Shown here in pieces: positions 1-6,181 of a stretch of 16,683 nucleotides of DNA. Positions within the stretch are counted from its first letter, which is position 1. Each line of letters opens with the position of its first letter. Source of the DNA: Propionibacteriaceae bacterium (lineage in GTDB: Bacteria > Actinomycetota > Actinomycetes > Propionibacteriales > Propionibacteriaceae); assembly GCA_905372155.1 (NCBI GenBank), contig CAJPNZ010000065.1:1-16683 (forward strand), given 5' to 3'. A program made the position numbers and the translations under genes. The notes below the pieces were generated by a model. The model searched no databases, was not told the origin of the DNA, and saw only the letters and a program-made list of their open reading frames with translations.

Positions 1-28
1 GTTCGTTGTGTTCCCGAACGCTCCTCAT
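1..28 (-). CDS. possible 5' end of a further minus-strand gene (partial)
   Basis: An ATG on the minus strand at 28-26 opens a frame that runs without a stop to the window edge (begins M-R-S-V-R-E-H-N-E). It lies 9 nt beyond the cobM stop codon, with an AGGA 8-9 nt upstream as a weak ribosome binding site. It would be the next gene in the cobL-cobM transcription unit, where another corrin-ring gene is expected. Nine codons are too few to identify a family, and the start may be chance. Confidence 0.22.
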
Positions 29-37
29 GACACGATC

Positions 38-820
38 CTAGACCCTGCGCGGCCTCGGCGCTCGGGCCGGGAAAACATTGTGGAGGAACCGTTTCAGTTC
101 GCTGGAGCTGTAAAGGTACGGCTCCACGAAATCCTCGGCCCGCAGGGCCTCGCCAACGAGAATGATCGTTGCCTGACGCAGCCCCGATGCGACCGCGGCA
201 TCATGCATGCTCGCGACGGTGGTGCGGATGACTTGTTGATCCGGTTGGGTGGCTTTACCGGCGATCACGACCGAGCAGCCGGAGCCGTAATGGGGAAGCA
301 GCTGCTCCTGCAGACGGGCGATGTGACGGATTGCCAGATGAATCGCTAGGGTCGCTCTCGAAGCTGCCAGATACTCTAGACGTTCGGTTTCCGGCATGGA
401 CGTCGACTCCTTCTGGGCGCGTGTCAGGATCACCGTCTGCACTACTTCCGGGGCCGTCAACTCCTTGCCGATCAGCGAATCGGCCGCTACATAGGCAGGA
501 ACCTCGGGCGTGACGTCCCACGGCACACCGGCCTCGTCGAGACGGCGGTTCTGCTCCGCGACGGCCGAGTAGATCGACGGGTCCCCGGAACACAACCGAG
601 CAACGTCCTTGCCCTCGTGGTGTGCCCGGACCAGATGCCCGGTGATGGCGTCCAGGTTTCAGGTGCTGGGTGTCGATCCGTTCCCCGTCCACGGGGCCAG
701 CACCTGTTCGATGTAGGTACCCGCGTACAGGCAGACCAGAGATGTGCGCAGCAGCTCGGCGCCACGCAGAGTCGGCAGGTCGGCGACACCCGATCCGGCA
801 CCGATGAAGTGAACGGTCAT
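38..820 (-). pseudogene. cobM: precorrin-4 C11-methyltransferase (CobM/CbiF), frame disrupted
   Basis: CobM/CbiF transfers a methyl group from SAM to C11 of the precorrin-4 (or cobalt-precorrin-4) ring in the cytoplasm. The ATG at 820-818 overlaps the cobL stop (ATGA) and starts a family-like N-terminus with a SAM-loop GAGSG and LYAGTYIEQVLAP. The frame then drifts and stops at TGA 661-659, after 53 codons. The neighbouring frame between about 690 and 660 reads DGERIDTQHL, which fits the family. The original frame resumes with NLDAITGHLVRAH and continues with SGDPSIYSAVAEQ, GKELTAPEVVQTVILTR and ATLAIHLAIRH to a TAG at 40-38. This is best explained by one missing base near 687-694 and one extra A in the AAA at 659-657. 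All other family blocks are present, so decay is recent or the indels are sequence errors. Family assignment is firm; the broken state is as read. Confidence 0.85.
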
Positions 821-2022
821 GAGGTCTCCTTGACCAGCGAGTAGCAGGTGATGGTGCGTGCCGGTTGCCAGCCGCGGAACGACCCGAGGGGTTTCGTGGT
901 CTCGAACGAGACCTTCATCAACTCGCCGCCGAGTCGGGCATGCAAACCGGCGAGCAGGACATCGGTTTCCAAAGTGACGGAATGAATCACCAGCCGTCCC
1001 CCGGCGGGAAGCGCAGCCAGTGCGGTCTCGCAGGTTTCCGCGTTGGCGCCCCCGCCGAAGAAGACGGCATCCGGGATGGGTAGCGACGGATCGGACATCA
1101 GGGTCAGGGCGTCTCCCACCCGCACCTCAAAACGGTTCGCCACCCCGAGGCGAGCTGCGTTGTCGCGGGCCCGGGCAGCGCGATCTCCGCGTTTCTCAAA
1201 GGCGACGGTGCGGGTGCCGGGGGCGCTGCGACACCAGGAGATGCCGACGCTTCCCGATCCCGTCCCGACATCCCACAGCACTTGGTTCCGTGCCGGCGCC
1301 AGGGCCGCCAGTGCCGGAAGCCGAATCGGTTGTTTCGTCAGCTGCCCGTCGTTGGCGAAGGCCTCGTCGGGCAGCAGGGGCCCGACGACCACCGGATACG
1401 TGCCGGTGTCGAACTCGATGGCCACCACGTTCAGGCGTGGCAGCTCTTCTCGGTGCGTGGCGAGGGTTTCCGCCGTGAAGTCCTGCCGGGATTCTTTCGG
1501 CGTGCCGAGGTTGCCGAGCACCGTCATGGCCGAGTTCCCCCAGCCCGCCGTCACCAGGGTCCGGGCCAGCTCCCCCGGGGTGGTCTGATCCGCGGACAGG
1601 GCTATGACCCGTTCGCCGGGTGCGGCCAGCGTCAGCACGCGCTGATGATCGCGTTCGACCAGCGAAACCCAGCTGGTCGTCTCCGCGGGCCACAGCATCC
1701 GGGAGCGTGCGAGGGTCTCCGATGACAGCGCAGGATGCACCCGGATGCGTTCCGCGCCCAGCACCTCCATCAGGGTGGTCGCCACCCCGGACAACAGCGG
1801 GTCACCGGAGGCCAGCACCACCACGTCGTCGCCGAGTTCCCTGAACAGCCCCGCCACCCCGGCGCGCAGCGGCGTGGGCCACTGCACACCGCGCGAAGGG
1901 TCGGGAAGCATCCTCAGGTGTCTGGCGCCCCCCACCACGACCGGCGCGGAGGTCACCAGCTCCCGCAGGTGCGGGGGCAGCTCGCCGAGCCCGGACGCGG
2001 GTACACCAACGACATCAATCAT
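817..2022 (-). CDS. cobL: precorrin-6Y C5,15-methyltransferase (decarboxylating), CbiE-CbiT fusion
   Basis: CobL methylates C5 and C15 of the corrin ring and decarboxylates the C12 acetate, using SAM. The 401-residue product has the usual length of the fused form. The N-terminal half is a CbiE-type tetrapyrrole methylase (ASGDPLLSGVATTLMEVLG, then PALSSETLARSRMLWP). The C-terminal half, from about residue 215, is a CbiT-type Rossmann methyltransferase: LPDEAFANDGQLTKQPIR, a SAM loop DVGTGSGSVGIS at 251-262 and PDAVFFGGG. The ATG at 2022 is chosen because homology begins at MIDVVGVP; the open frame extends upstream to 2331 but that part runs through the riboswitch antisense. There is no convincing Shine-Dalgarno. 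A TAAGCT box (2036-2031) ends 8 nt before the ATG, so the mRNA may be nearly leaderless. It overlaps cobM by 4 nt and is divergent from the riboswitch operon. Confidence 0.93.
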   Translation of the reverse strand: MIDVVGVPASGLGELPPHLRELVTSAPVVVGGARHLRMLPDPSRGVQWPTPLRAGVAGLFRELGDDVVVLASGDPLLSGVATTLMEVLGAERIRVHPALSSETLARSRMLWPAETTSWVSLVERDHQRVLTLAAPGERVIALSADQTTPGELARTLVTAGWGNSAMTVLGNLGTPKESRQDFTAETLATHREELPRLNVVAIEFDTGTYPVVVGPLLPDEAFANDGQLTKQPIRLPALAALAPARNQVLWDVGTGSGSVGISWCRSAPGTRTVAFEKRGDRAARARDNAARLGVANRFEVRVGDALTLMSDPSLPIPDAVFFGGGANAETCETALAALPAGGRLVIHSVTLETDVLLAGLHARLGGELMKVSFETTKPLGSFRGWQPARTITCYSLVKETS

Positions 2023-2054
2023 GATGAGAGAGCTTATCCAGATTGTGGAACAAT

Positions 2055-2141
2055 GGGGCCGCTGGATGCGGAATGCGGTGAGAATCCGCAGCGGTCCCGC
2101 CACTGTGTACCCCATGGGGTGAGCCAGGCCATCGATCCAGC
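2055..2141 (+). promoter_or_regulatory. cobalamin riboswitch aptamer
   Basis: The segment carries the conserved cobalamin-aptamer elements in order: GCGGTGAGAATCCGC around 2075-2089, CCCGCCACTGT at 2096-2105 and onward, and GAGCCAGGCC at 2121-2130. Base pairing supports the fold. GCTGGAT (2061-2067) pairs with ATCCAGC (2135-2141) and closes the core. TGCGG (2074-2078) pairs with CCGCA (2086-2090), and CCCC (2110-2113) pairs with GGGG (2116-2119). The riboswitch faces the chelatase remnant-cobO-cbiA/cobC-cobA operon and is expected to repress it when adenosylcobalamin is abundant. The identity comes from memory of the Rfam cobalamin family; the ligand preference cannot be read by eye. Confidence 0.9.
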
Positions 2142-2188
2142 CAACTGCGACGTGGGCGCGGACCCACAGGAAGGCATACCTCCAGCAA
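2142..2188 (+). promoter_or_regulatory. riboswitch expression platform with Shine-Dalgarno hairpin
   Basis: Downstream of the aptamer, GTGGG (2152-2156) pairs with CCCAC (2163-2167) around a CGCGGA loop. GCGG in this loop (2158-2161) can pair with CCGC (2097-2100) of the aptamer, which would match the known kissing-loop arrangement. Immediately after, GGAAGG (2169-2174) can fold onto CCTCC (2179-2183) over a CATA loop. AGGAAGG is the only purine-rich Shine-Dalgarno-like stretch before the ATG at 2189. No U-run follows, so control is more likely at translation initiation than by transcription termination. The pairing is visible; the mechanism is inferred. Confidence 0.55.
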
Positions 2189-2374
2189 ATGAAGTTTCCA
2201 TTCACCGCGGCGCTCGGGGCCGGGGACATGGCGTGCGTTCTGAGCCTGGCCGGCATTTCCCCGGAAATCGACGGCGTCCTGGCGCGAGGCGAGAAGGGCA
2301 CCGCGGAGTCCACCATGGTCCGGGCCCTCACCGATGTGGTTCGCAGCGACCTGCAAGCCGAGGAGGTTGCCTGA
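2189..2374 (+). pseudogene. N-terminal remnant of Mg-chelatase-like (putative cobaltochelatase) ATPase
   Basis: This is a 61-codon frame. The first 50 residues match the start of the BchI/ChlI-type AAA+ chelatase found before cobO in many actinobacteria (Rv2850c type, normally more than 600 residues). FPFTAALGAGDM corresponds to the usual [YF]PF[ST]A-VGQ/D start. GVLARGEKGTAEST (about residues 29-42) corresponds to the Walker A block GEKGTAKST, but the catalytic lysine is glutamate, a one-base AAG to GAG change. The match continues with VRALTDVV and then the protein simply ends RSDLQAEEVA. Walker B, the sensors, the acidic/proline linker and the integrin-I domain are absent. The stop overlaps the cobO start (TGATG), so the frame is still positioned for translational coupling. 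An internal in-frame deletion that kept both ends is the likely history. It could persist as a leader peptide for cobO, but cannot hydrolyse ATP in the family manner. Confidence 0.7.
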
Positions 2375-2985
2375 TGGCCCGGGGAACCCCGGAGACCGTG
2401 CCCGACGACGGTTTGACCACGAAGCAGCGCCGGAACCGGCCCATGGTGATCGTCAACCAGGGTGAGGGAAAGGGAAAGTCAACGGCGGCCTTCGGTCTGG
2501 CGCTGCGAGGCTGGAACCAGGGATGGAGCATCGGGGTCTTCCAGTTCGTGAAGTCGGCGAAGTGGCGGATCGGTGAACAGACCGCCCTCGAGGCCCTGGG
2601 AAAGCTGCACGAGGAAACCGGTCAGGGCGGCGCCGTCGAATGGCACAAGATGGGTTCCGGATGGTCCTGGACGCGAAAGACATCCGAGGACGATCCCGCC
2701 CGGGCCGCTCGTGACGGCTGGGAGGAGGTGAAACGCCGACTGGCGGAACAGACCCACGGGCTCTACGTCCTCGACGAGTTCACCTACCCGATGGAGTGGG
2801 GTTGGGTCGACGTCGACGAGGTGGTGGAGACCTTGGCGAACCGGCCCGGGTTCCAGCACGTCGTCATCACCGGACGCCGCTGCCCCGAACCGGTTCTGAA
2901 ACTGGCGAATCTGGTCACGAACATGACCAAGATCAAGCACCCCTTCGACGAGGGTCAGAAGGGCCAGAAGGGCATCGAGTGGTGA
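2374..2985 (+). CDS. cobO: corrinoid (cob(I)yrinic acid a,c-diamide) adenosyltransferase, CobO/BtuR type
   Basis: CobO transfers the 5'-deoxyadenosyl group of ATP to the reduced cobalt of the corrinoid. The 203-residue product has the normal length. The family Walker A GEGKGKST is at residues 30-37, followed by AAFGLALRG and VGVFQFVK-like (IGVFQFVKSAKW) blocks. LYVLDEFTYPMEWGWVD is the typical central motif, and VVITGRRCPEPVL with the basic C-terminal GQKGQKGIEW completes the family pattern. The ATG at 2374 is favoured over the far longer upstream open frame because AGGAGG (2361-2366) sits 7 nt before it and homology starts here. It overlaps the chelatase remnant by 1 nt and the next gene's GTG by 4 nt, so it lies within the riboswitch operon. 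Confidence 0.95.
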   Translation: MARGTPETVPDDGLTTKQRRNRPMVIVNQGEGKGKSTAAFGLALRGWNQGWSIGVFQFVKSAKWRIGEQTALEALGKLHEETGQGGAVEWHKMGSGWSWTRKTSEDDPARAARDGWEEVKRRLAEQTHGLYVLDEFTYPMEWGWVDVDEVVETLANRPGFQHVVITGRRCPEPVLKLANLVTNMTKIKHPFDEGQKGQKGIEW

Positions 2986-5390
2986 ACATTCCCCGTTTCG
3001 TCATTGCCGCAGCCGCGTCGGGGCAGGGCAAAACCACCATCACGACCGGGATCATCGCGGCGCTGTCCGCCCACGGGATGGCGGTCCAGGGTTTCAAGGT
3101 GGGTCCCGATTTCATCGATCCGGGTTACCACGCGCTCGCCTCGGGACGGGTGGGGCGCAACCTGGATCCGTTCCTGGTGGGGGAGCGCCGGGTGGCGCCC
3201 CTGCTGGCCCACGGTGCCCGGGGAGCCGAGATCTCCGTGATCGAGGGTGTGATGGGCCTGTTCGACGGGCAGCTCGGTACCCGCGGGTTCGGGTCGACGG
3301 CGCACGTCGCCGCACTCGTCGACGCCCCGATAGTGCTGTGTCTGGATGCCTCCCACACCTCGCGTTCCGTGGCGGCGGTCGCGCTGGGCCTGACCCACTA
3401 CGACCCCGCCCTGAACTTCGCGGGGGTGATCATCAACAAGGTGGCCTCTCCGAGGCATCGCGAGGAGGTGCTGTTCGCCCTGGAGGGAATGGGGCTGCCG
3501 ATCCTTGGGGTGCTGCCACGCGATACCGCCATCGAAGCGCCCTCGCGGCATCTCGGTCTGGTTCCCGTGGAAGAACGGGCCGATGCGAACGCGACCATGG
3601 AGCGGCTGGCCTCCCAGGTCAGCGCGCACATCGACCTGGACGCCCTGATTGCGGCGGCGCGGTCCGCCCCGGAACTGAATGTCACCGCGTGGAACCCGGC
3701 CGCTGAGGTCACACCCCCGGGCGGACGCCGGCCCGTGGTTGCGGTCGCGGGCGGCAGGGCCTTCACCTTCCGCTACCCGGAGACCGTGGAACTGCTCGAG
3801 GCCGCAGGCTGCCGGGTGCAGGTCTTCGACCCCGCCGTCGACGACCGGCTGCCGGAGAACACTGCGGGCATCTATCTGGGGGGAGGGTTTCCCGAGGTTC
3901 ACGCGGCAGCCCTGGCCTCACGGGCCGATCTGCGGCGGGAGATCGCGGACTTCGTTGCCTCCGGGGGACCGGTGGTGGCGGAGTGTGCAGGGATGCTGTA
4001 CCTGTCCGGCAGCGTCGACGCCACCGGCATGGTCGGGGCGATTCCCGGGGTGGCGGCCATGGGTCCGCGCCTGACCCTCGGATACCGGAGAGCCACGACG
4101 ACCCGGGACGGTTTCTACGCGCGGGCCGGGGAGGAGATCACCGGGCACGAGTTCCACCGCACCACGACCCAGTTCCCTCCTGGCAGCGAACCCGGCTGGG
4201 AGTGGGAGACCCCCGACGGTCCCAGGACCGACGGCTGGGCCCGGGGCAACGTGCACGCCTCCTATCTTCACGTTCACTGGGCCGGGCATCCCCAGCTGGC
4301 CCAGAGGTTCGCCGAGGCGGTTCACGGCCACCGGCCGGACCCCGCCGCAGGCGCGGGAATCGTGCCGCGCCGTGCCGCTTCCCCGGGGGACTTCGACCTG
4401 GACCACCACGGCGATGCGGAACTCGCGGATGGCATCGAGGACCTGGCCGTGAACGTCCGTTTGACGTCCCCTCCGCAGTGGCTGCTGGCAGAGATTGGGG
4501 CCGTGGAGCTGGCTCCCTATCCGAGGGCGGGGGAGACCATCGAGGTGCTCGCCGCCTGGCACAGGACCGGACCGGAATGCGTGCTGCCCGTCGCCGGGGT
4601 GGCGGAGGCGTTCACCCTCGTCGCCCGCGGGTTGCGGTACCGGCATCCCGCGGTGATCCATCCGCAGTTCACCGAACCCGAGGCCGCGCTTCGAGCCGCG
4701 GGGGTGGTGCCGCAACGGGTGCTGCTCTGGCCGGAGGACGGGTTCCGGTTGGATGTGGAGCGGGTCCCGGAGACGGCCGATCTGGTGTTCGTCGGGAATC
4801 CGACCAATCCGACCGGGGTGCTGCATCCCGCCGATCAGATCAGGCGACTGATCAGGCCGGGCCGGGTGGTGGTGGTCGACGAGGCGTTCATGGATGCGGT
4901 GCCGGGGGAGTCGCAGTCGCTGCTCGGTGGCGACCTGACCGGGGTGCTCGTGCTGCGCTCGCTCACCAAGACCTGGGGGCTGGCGGGGCTGCGGGTCGGC
5001 TACATCATCGGCGATCCCACCCTGATCGCGGCTCTCCGGCGGATTCAGACGCCCTGGGCGGTATCGAGTCCCGCACTGGCGGCCATCCGCGCGGTCTGCT
5101 CCGACAGGGCGCGCTCCGAGACGCAACGCTGGCAGGAAGAACTCCGGGACGGCCGTGACGCCCTGACCGCGGATCTGCGATCCCTGGGGTTGCGTGTCGT
5201 CGATTCCGATGCCCCGTTCCTGCTGGTCCAAGGACCGACCGGGTTGCGTGAGAAATTGAGGGCGTGTGGGCTCGGAGTGCGTCGAGGTGATACCTTCCCG
5301 GGGCTGGATTCCGAATGGTTCAGGGTGCGCGTTCCTGAACCCGGGCTTCGGGCCCGTTTGATCGACGCGCTGGGCAAGGAGATGGAATGA
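2982..5390 (+). CDS. cbiA-cobC: fusion of cobyrinate a,c-diamide synthase (CbiA/CobB) and threonine-phosphate decarboxylase-like aminotransferase (CobC/CobD)
   Basis: The 802-residue protein joins two corrinoid enzymes. Residues 1 to about 450 form CbiA: a P-loop AAAASGQGKTT (9-19), VGPDFIDPGYH, EGVMGLFDG, a class I glutamine amidotransferase half with the nucleophile Cys335 in AECAGMLYL, and the terminal NVHASYLHVHW. It amidates the a and c side chains of cobyrinate using glutamine and ATP. After a 20-residue linker, residues from about 470 form a fold-type I PLP enzyme: HHGD, VFVGNPTNPTG, VVVDEAF and SLTKTWGLAGLRVGY with the Schiff-base lysine Lys663. This matches CobC/CobD, which makes the aminopropanol phosphate arm. 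The GTG at 2982 overlaps the cobO stop; homology starts at VNIPRF. The 3' end overlaps cobA by ATGA. Both halves keep their catalytic residues. I believe similar fusions exist in propionibacteria but cannot verify that here. Confidence 0.9.
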   Translation: MNIPRFVIAAAASGQGKTTITTGIIAALSAHGMAVQGFKVGPDFIDPGYHALASGRVGRNLDPFLVGERRVAPLLAHGARGAEISVIEGVMGLFDGQLGTRGFGSTAHVAALVDAPIVLCLDASHTSRSVAAVALGLTHYDPALNFAGVIINKVASPRHREEVLFALEGMGLPILGVLPRDTAIEAPSRHLGLVPVEERADANATMERLASQVSAHIDLDALIAAARSAPELNVTAWNPAAEVTPPGGRRPVVAVAGGRAFTFRYPETVELLEAAGCRVQVFDPAVDDRLPENTAGIYLGGGFPEVHAAALASRADLRREIADFVASGGPVVAECAGMLYLSGSVDATGMVGAIPGVAAMGPRLTLGYRRATTTRDGFYARAGEEITGHEFHRTTTQFPPGSEPGWEWETPDGPRTDGWARGNVHASYLHVHWAGHPQLAQRFAEAVHGHRPDPAAGAGIVPRRAASPGDFDLDHHGDAELADGIEDLAVNVRLTSPPQWLLAEIGAVELAPYPRAGETIEVLAAWHRTGPECVLPVAGVAEAFTLVARGLRYRHPAVIHPQFTEPEAALRAAGVVPQRVLLWPEDGFRLDVERVPETADLVFVGNPTNPTGVLHPADQIRRLIRPGRVVVVDEAFMDAVPGESQSLLGGDLTGVLVLRSLTKTWGLAGLRVGYIIGDPTLIAALRRIQTPWAVSSPALAAIRAVCSDRARSETQRWQEELRDGRDALTADLRSLGLRVVDSDAPFLLVQGPTGLREKLRACGLGVRRGDTFPGLDSEWFRVRVPEPGLRARLIDALGKEME

Positions 5391-6112
5391 GCGGTCGTGT
5401 CGTTCTCGTTGGTGCCGGTCCGGGAGATCCGGACCTGATCACGGTTGCCGGGTTGAAGGCCCTGCGCGAAGCCGATGTGATCGTCACCGACCGGTTGGTT
5501 CCGGAGGCCCTCCTGGCCGAGGCCGGGAAAGGGGCGGAGATCATTCCCGTCGGGAAGATTCCCCGCGGCAAGTTCACCCCGCAGGAAAGGATCAACGAGA
5601 TCCTCGTCGAGCAGGCCTTGGCGGGCAGGGTCGTGGTGCGTTTCAAGGGCGGCGACCCGTTCGTCTTCGGGCGCGGCTACGAGGAGTGGCTGGCCTGTGT
5701 CGCTGCGGGCGTTCCCGTCAGCTACGTGCCCGGTGTCTCCTCGTCCATCGCTGGTGCCGGGCTGGCAGGGATCCCGGTCACCCAACGCGGCATCACGCAG
5801 GGCTACGCCGTGGTCAGCGGGCACGTTCCCCCGGGCGACGAACGCTGCGACGTCGACTGGGATCGCCTGGCCGGTTCCGGTATGACCCTCGTGATCATGA
5901 TGGGGGTGCTCCACCTGCCCCGGATCACCGAATGCCTGATCGAGGCCGGGCTGGATCCGCAAACCCCGTCGGCCATGGTGGAGAACGCCGGCCTGCCCCA
6001 GATGCGGGTGCTGCGCTCCACCGTCGGTGAGATCGCGGAGATCGCGAAGGCGGAGGGAGTGCGTCCCCCGGCCGTCACGATCATCGGGGAGGTCGCGGGC
6101 CTCAGCGCTTGA
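5387..6112 (+). CDS. cobA: uroporphyrinogen-III C-methyltransferase (SUMT)
   Basis: SUMT methylates uroporphyrinogen III at C2 and C7 with SAM to give precorrin-2, the entry step of the corrin branch. The 241-residue length fits the stand-alone enzyme without the CysG oxidase/ferrochelatase domain. Visible motifs are GAGPGDPDLIT (9-19), VGKIPRGKFTPQERIN, RFKGGDPFVFGRGYEE (85-100), PGVSSSIAGAGLAGIP and GITQGYAVVSGH, in the order seen in the family. The start ATG overlaps the preceding stop by 4 nt, so it is the last gene of the riboswitch operon. The order cobO-cbiA-SUMT is as in mycobacteria (from memory). No convincing terminator follows before the inserted ATPase gene. Confidence 0.95.
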   Translation: MSGRVVLVGAGPGDPDLITVAGLKALREADVIVTDRLVPEALLAEAGKGAEIIPVGKIPRGKFTPQERINEILVEQALAGRVVVRFKGGDPFVFGRGYEEWLACVAAGVPVSYVPGVSSSIAGAGLAGIPVTQRGITQGYAVVSGHVPPGDERCDVDWDRLAGSGMTLVIMMGVLHLPRITECLIEAGLDPQTPSAMVENAGLPQMRVLRSTVGEIAEIAKAEGVRPPAVTIIGEVAGLSA

Positions 6113-6144
6113 TTTCGGTCTGGAAGAGGCGTTCTGCGCAATTT

Positions 6145-6175
6145 TTACGCTGAACGGTTGTTTCCGGCGTAAGAT
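6145..6175 (+). promoter_or_regulatory. promoter with inverted repeat (candidate operator) of the AAA ATPase gene
   Basis: A TAAGAT -10-like hexamer at 6170-6175 ends 6 nt before the ATG at 6182, and there is no Shine-Dalgarno, so the ATPase mRNA is probably leaderless. An inverted repeat TTACGC (6145-6150) / GCGTAA (6167-6172), with an inner CGG (6155-6157) / CCG (6164-6166), spans the place where -35 contacts would fall and runs into the -10. A bound repressor would block transcription. The repeat could instead be an RNA hairpin of read-through transcripts from cobA. No good -35 hexamer was found. Confidence 0.4.
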
Positions 6176-6181
6176 GTCGCC

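Noticed and set aside
659..661. TGA inside cobM as a selenocysteine or readthrough codon
   Set aside because: The residues before the stop in the same frame (GNGSTPST) do not fit the family while the shifted frame does, so two indels explain the region better than recoding. No suitable stem-loop was noticed after it.
2023..2331. N-terminal extension of cobL up to 2331
   Set aside because: The extension is antisense to the riboswitch and chelatase remnant, and CbiE homology starts at the ATG at 2022.
1735..2373. Long upstream extension in the cobO frame
   Set aside because: It overlaps cobL on the other strand and the riboswitch. The ATG at 2374 has a strong Shine-Dalgarno and begins the family match.
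3918..5231. Long minus-strand open frame opposite cbiA-cobC
   Set aside because: It is typical GC-rich third-position shadow coding, rich in R, G, P and H, with no recognisable motif.
6129..6146. Possible terminator of cobA (GCG-loop-CGC then T-run)
   Set aside because: The stem is only 3 bp, far too weak for an intrinsic terminator.
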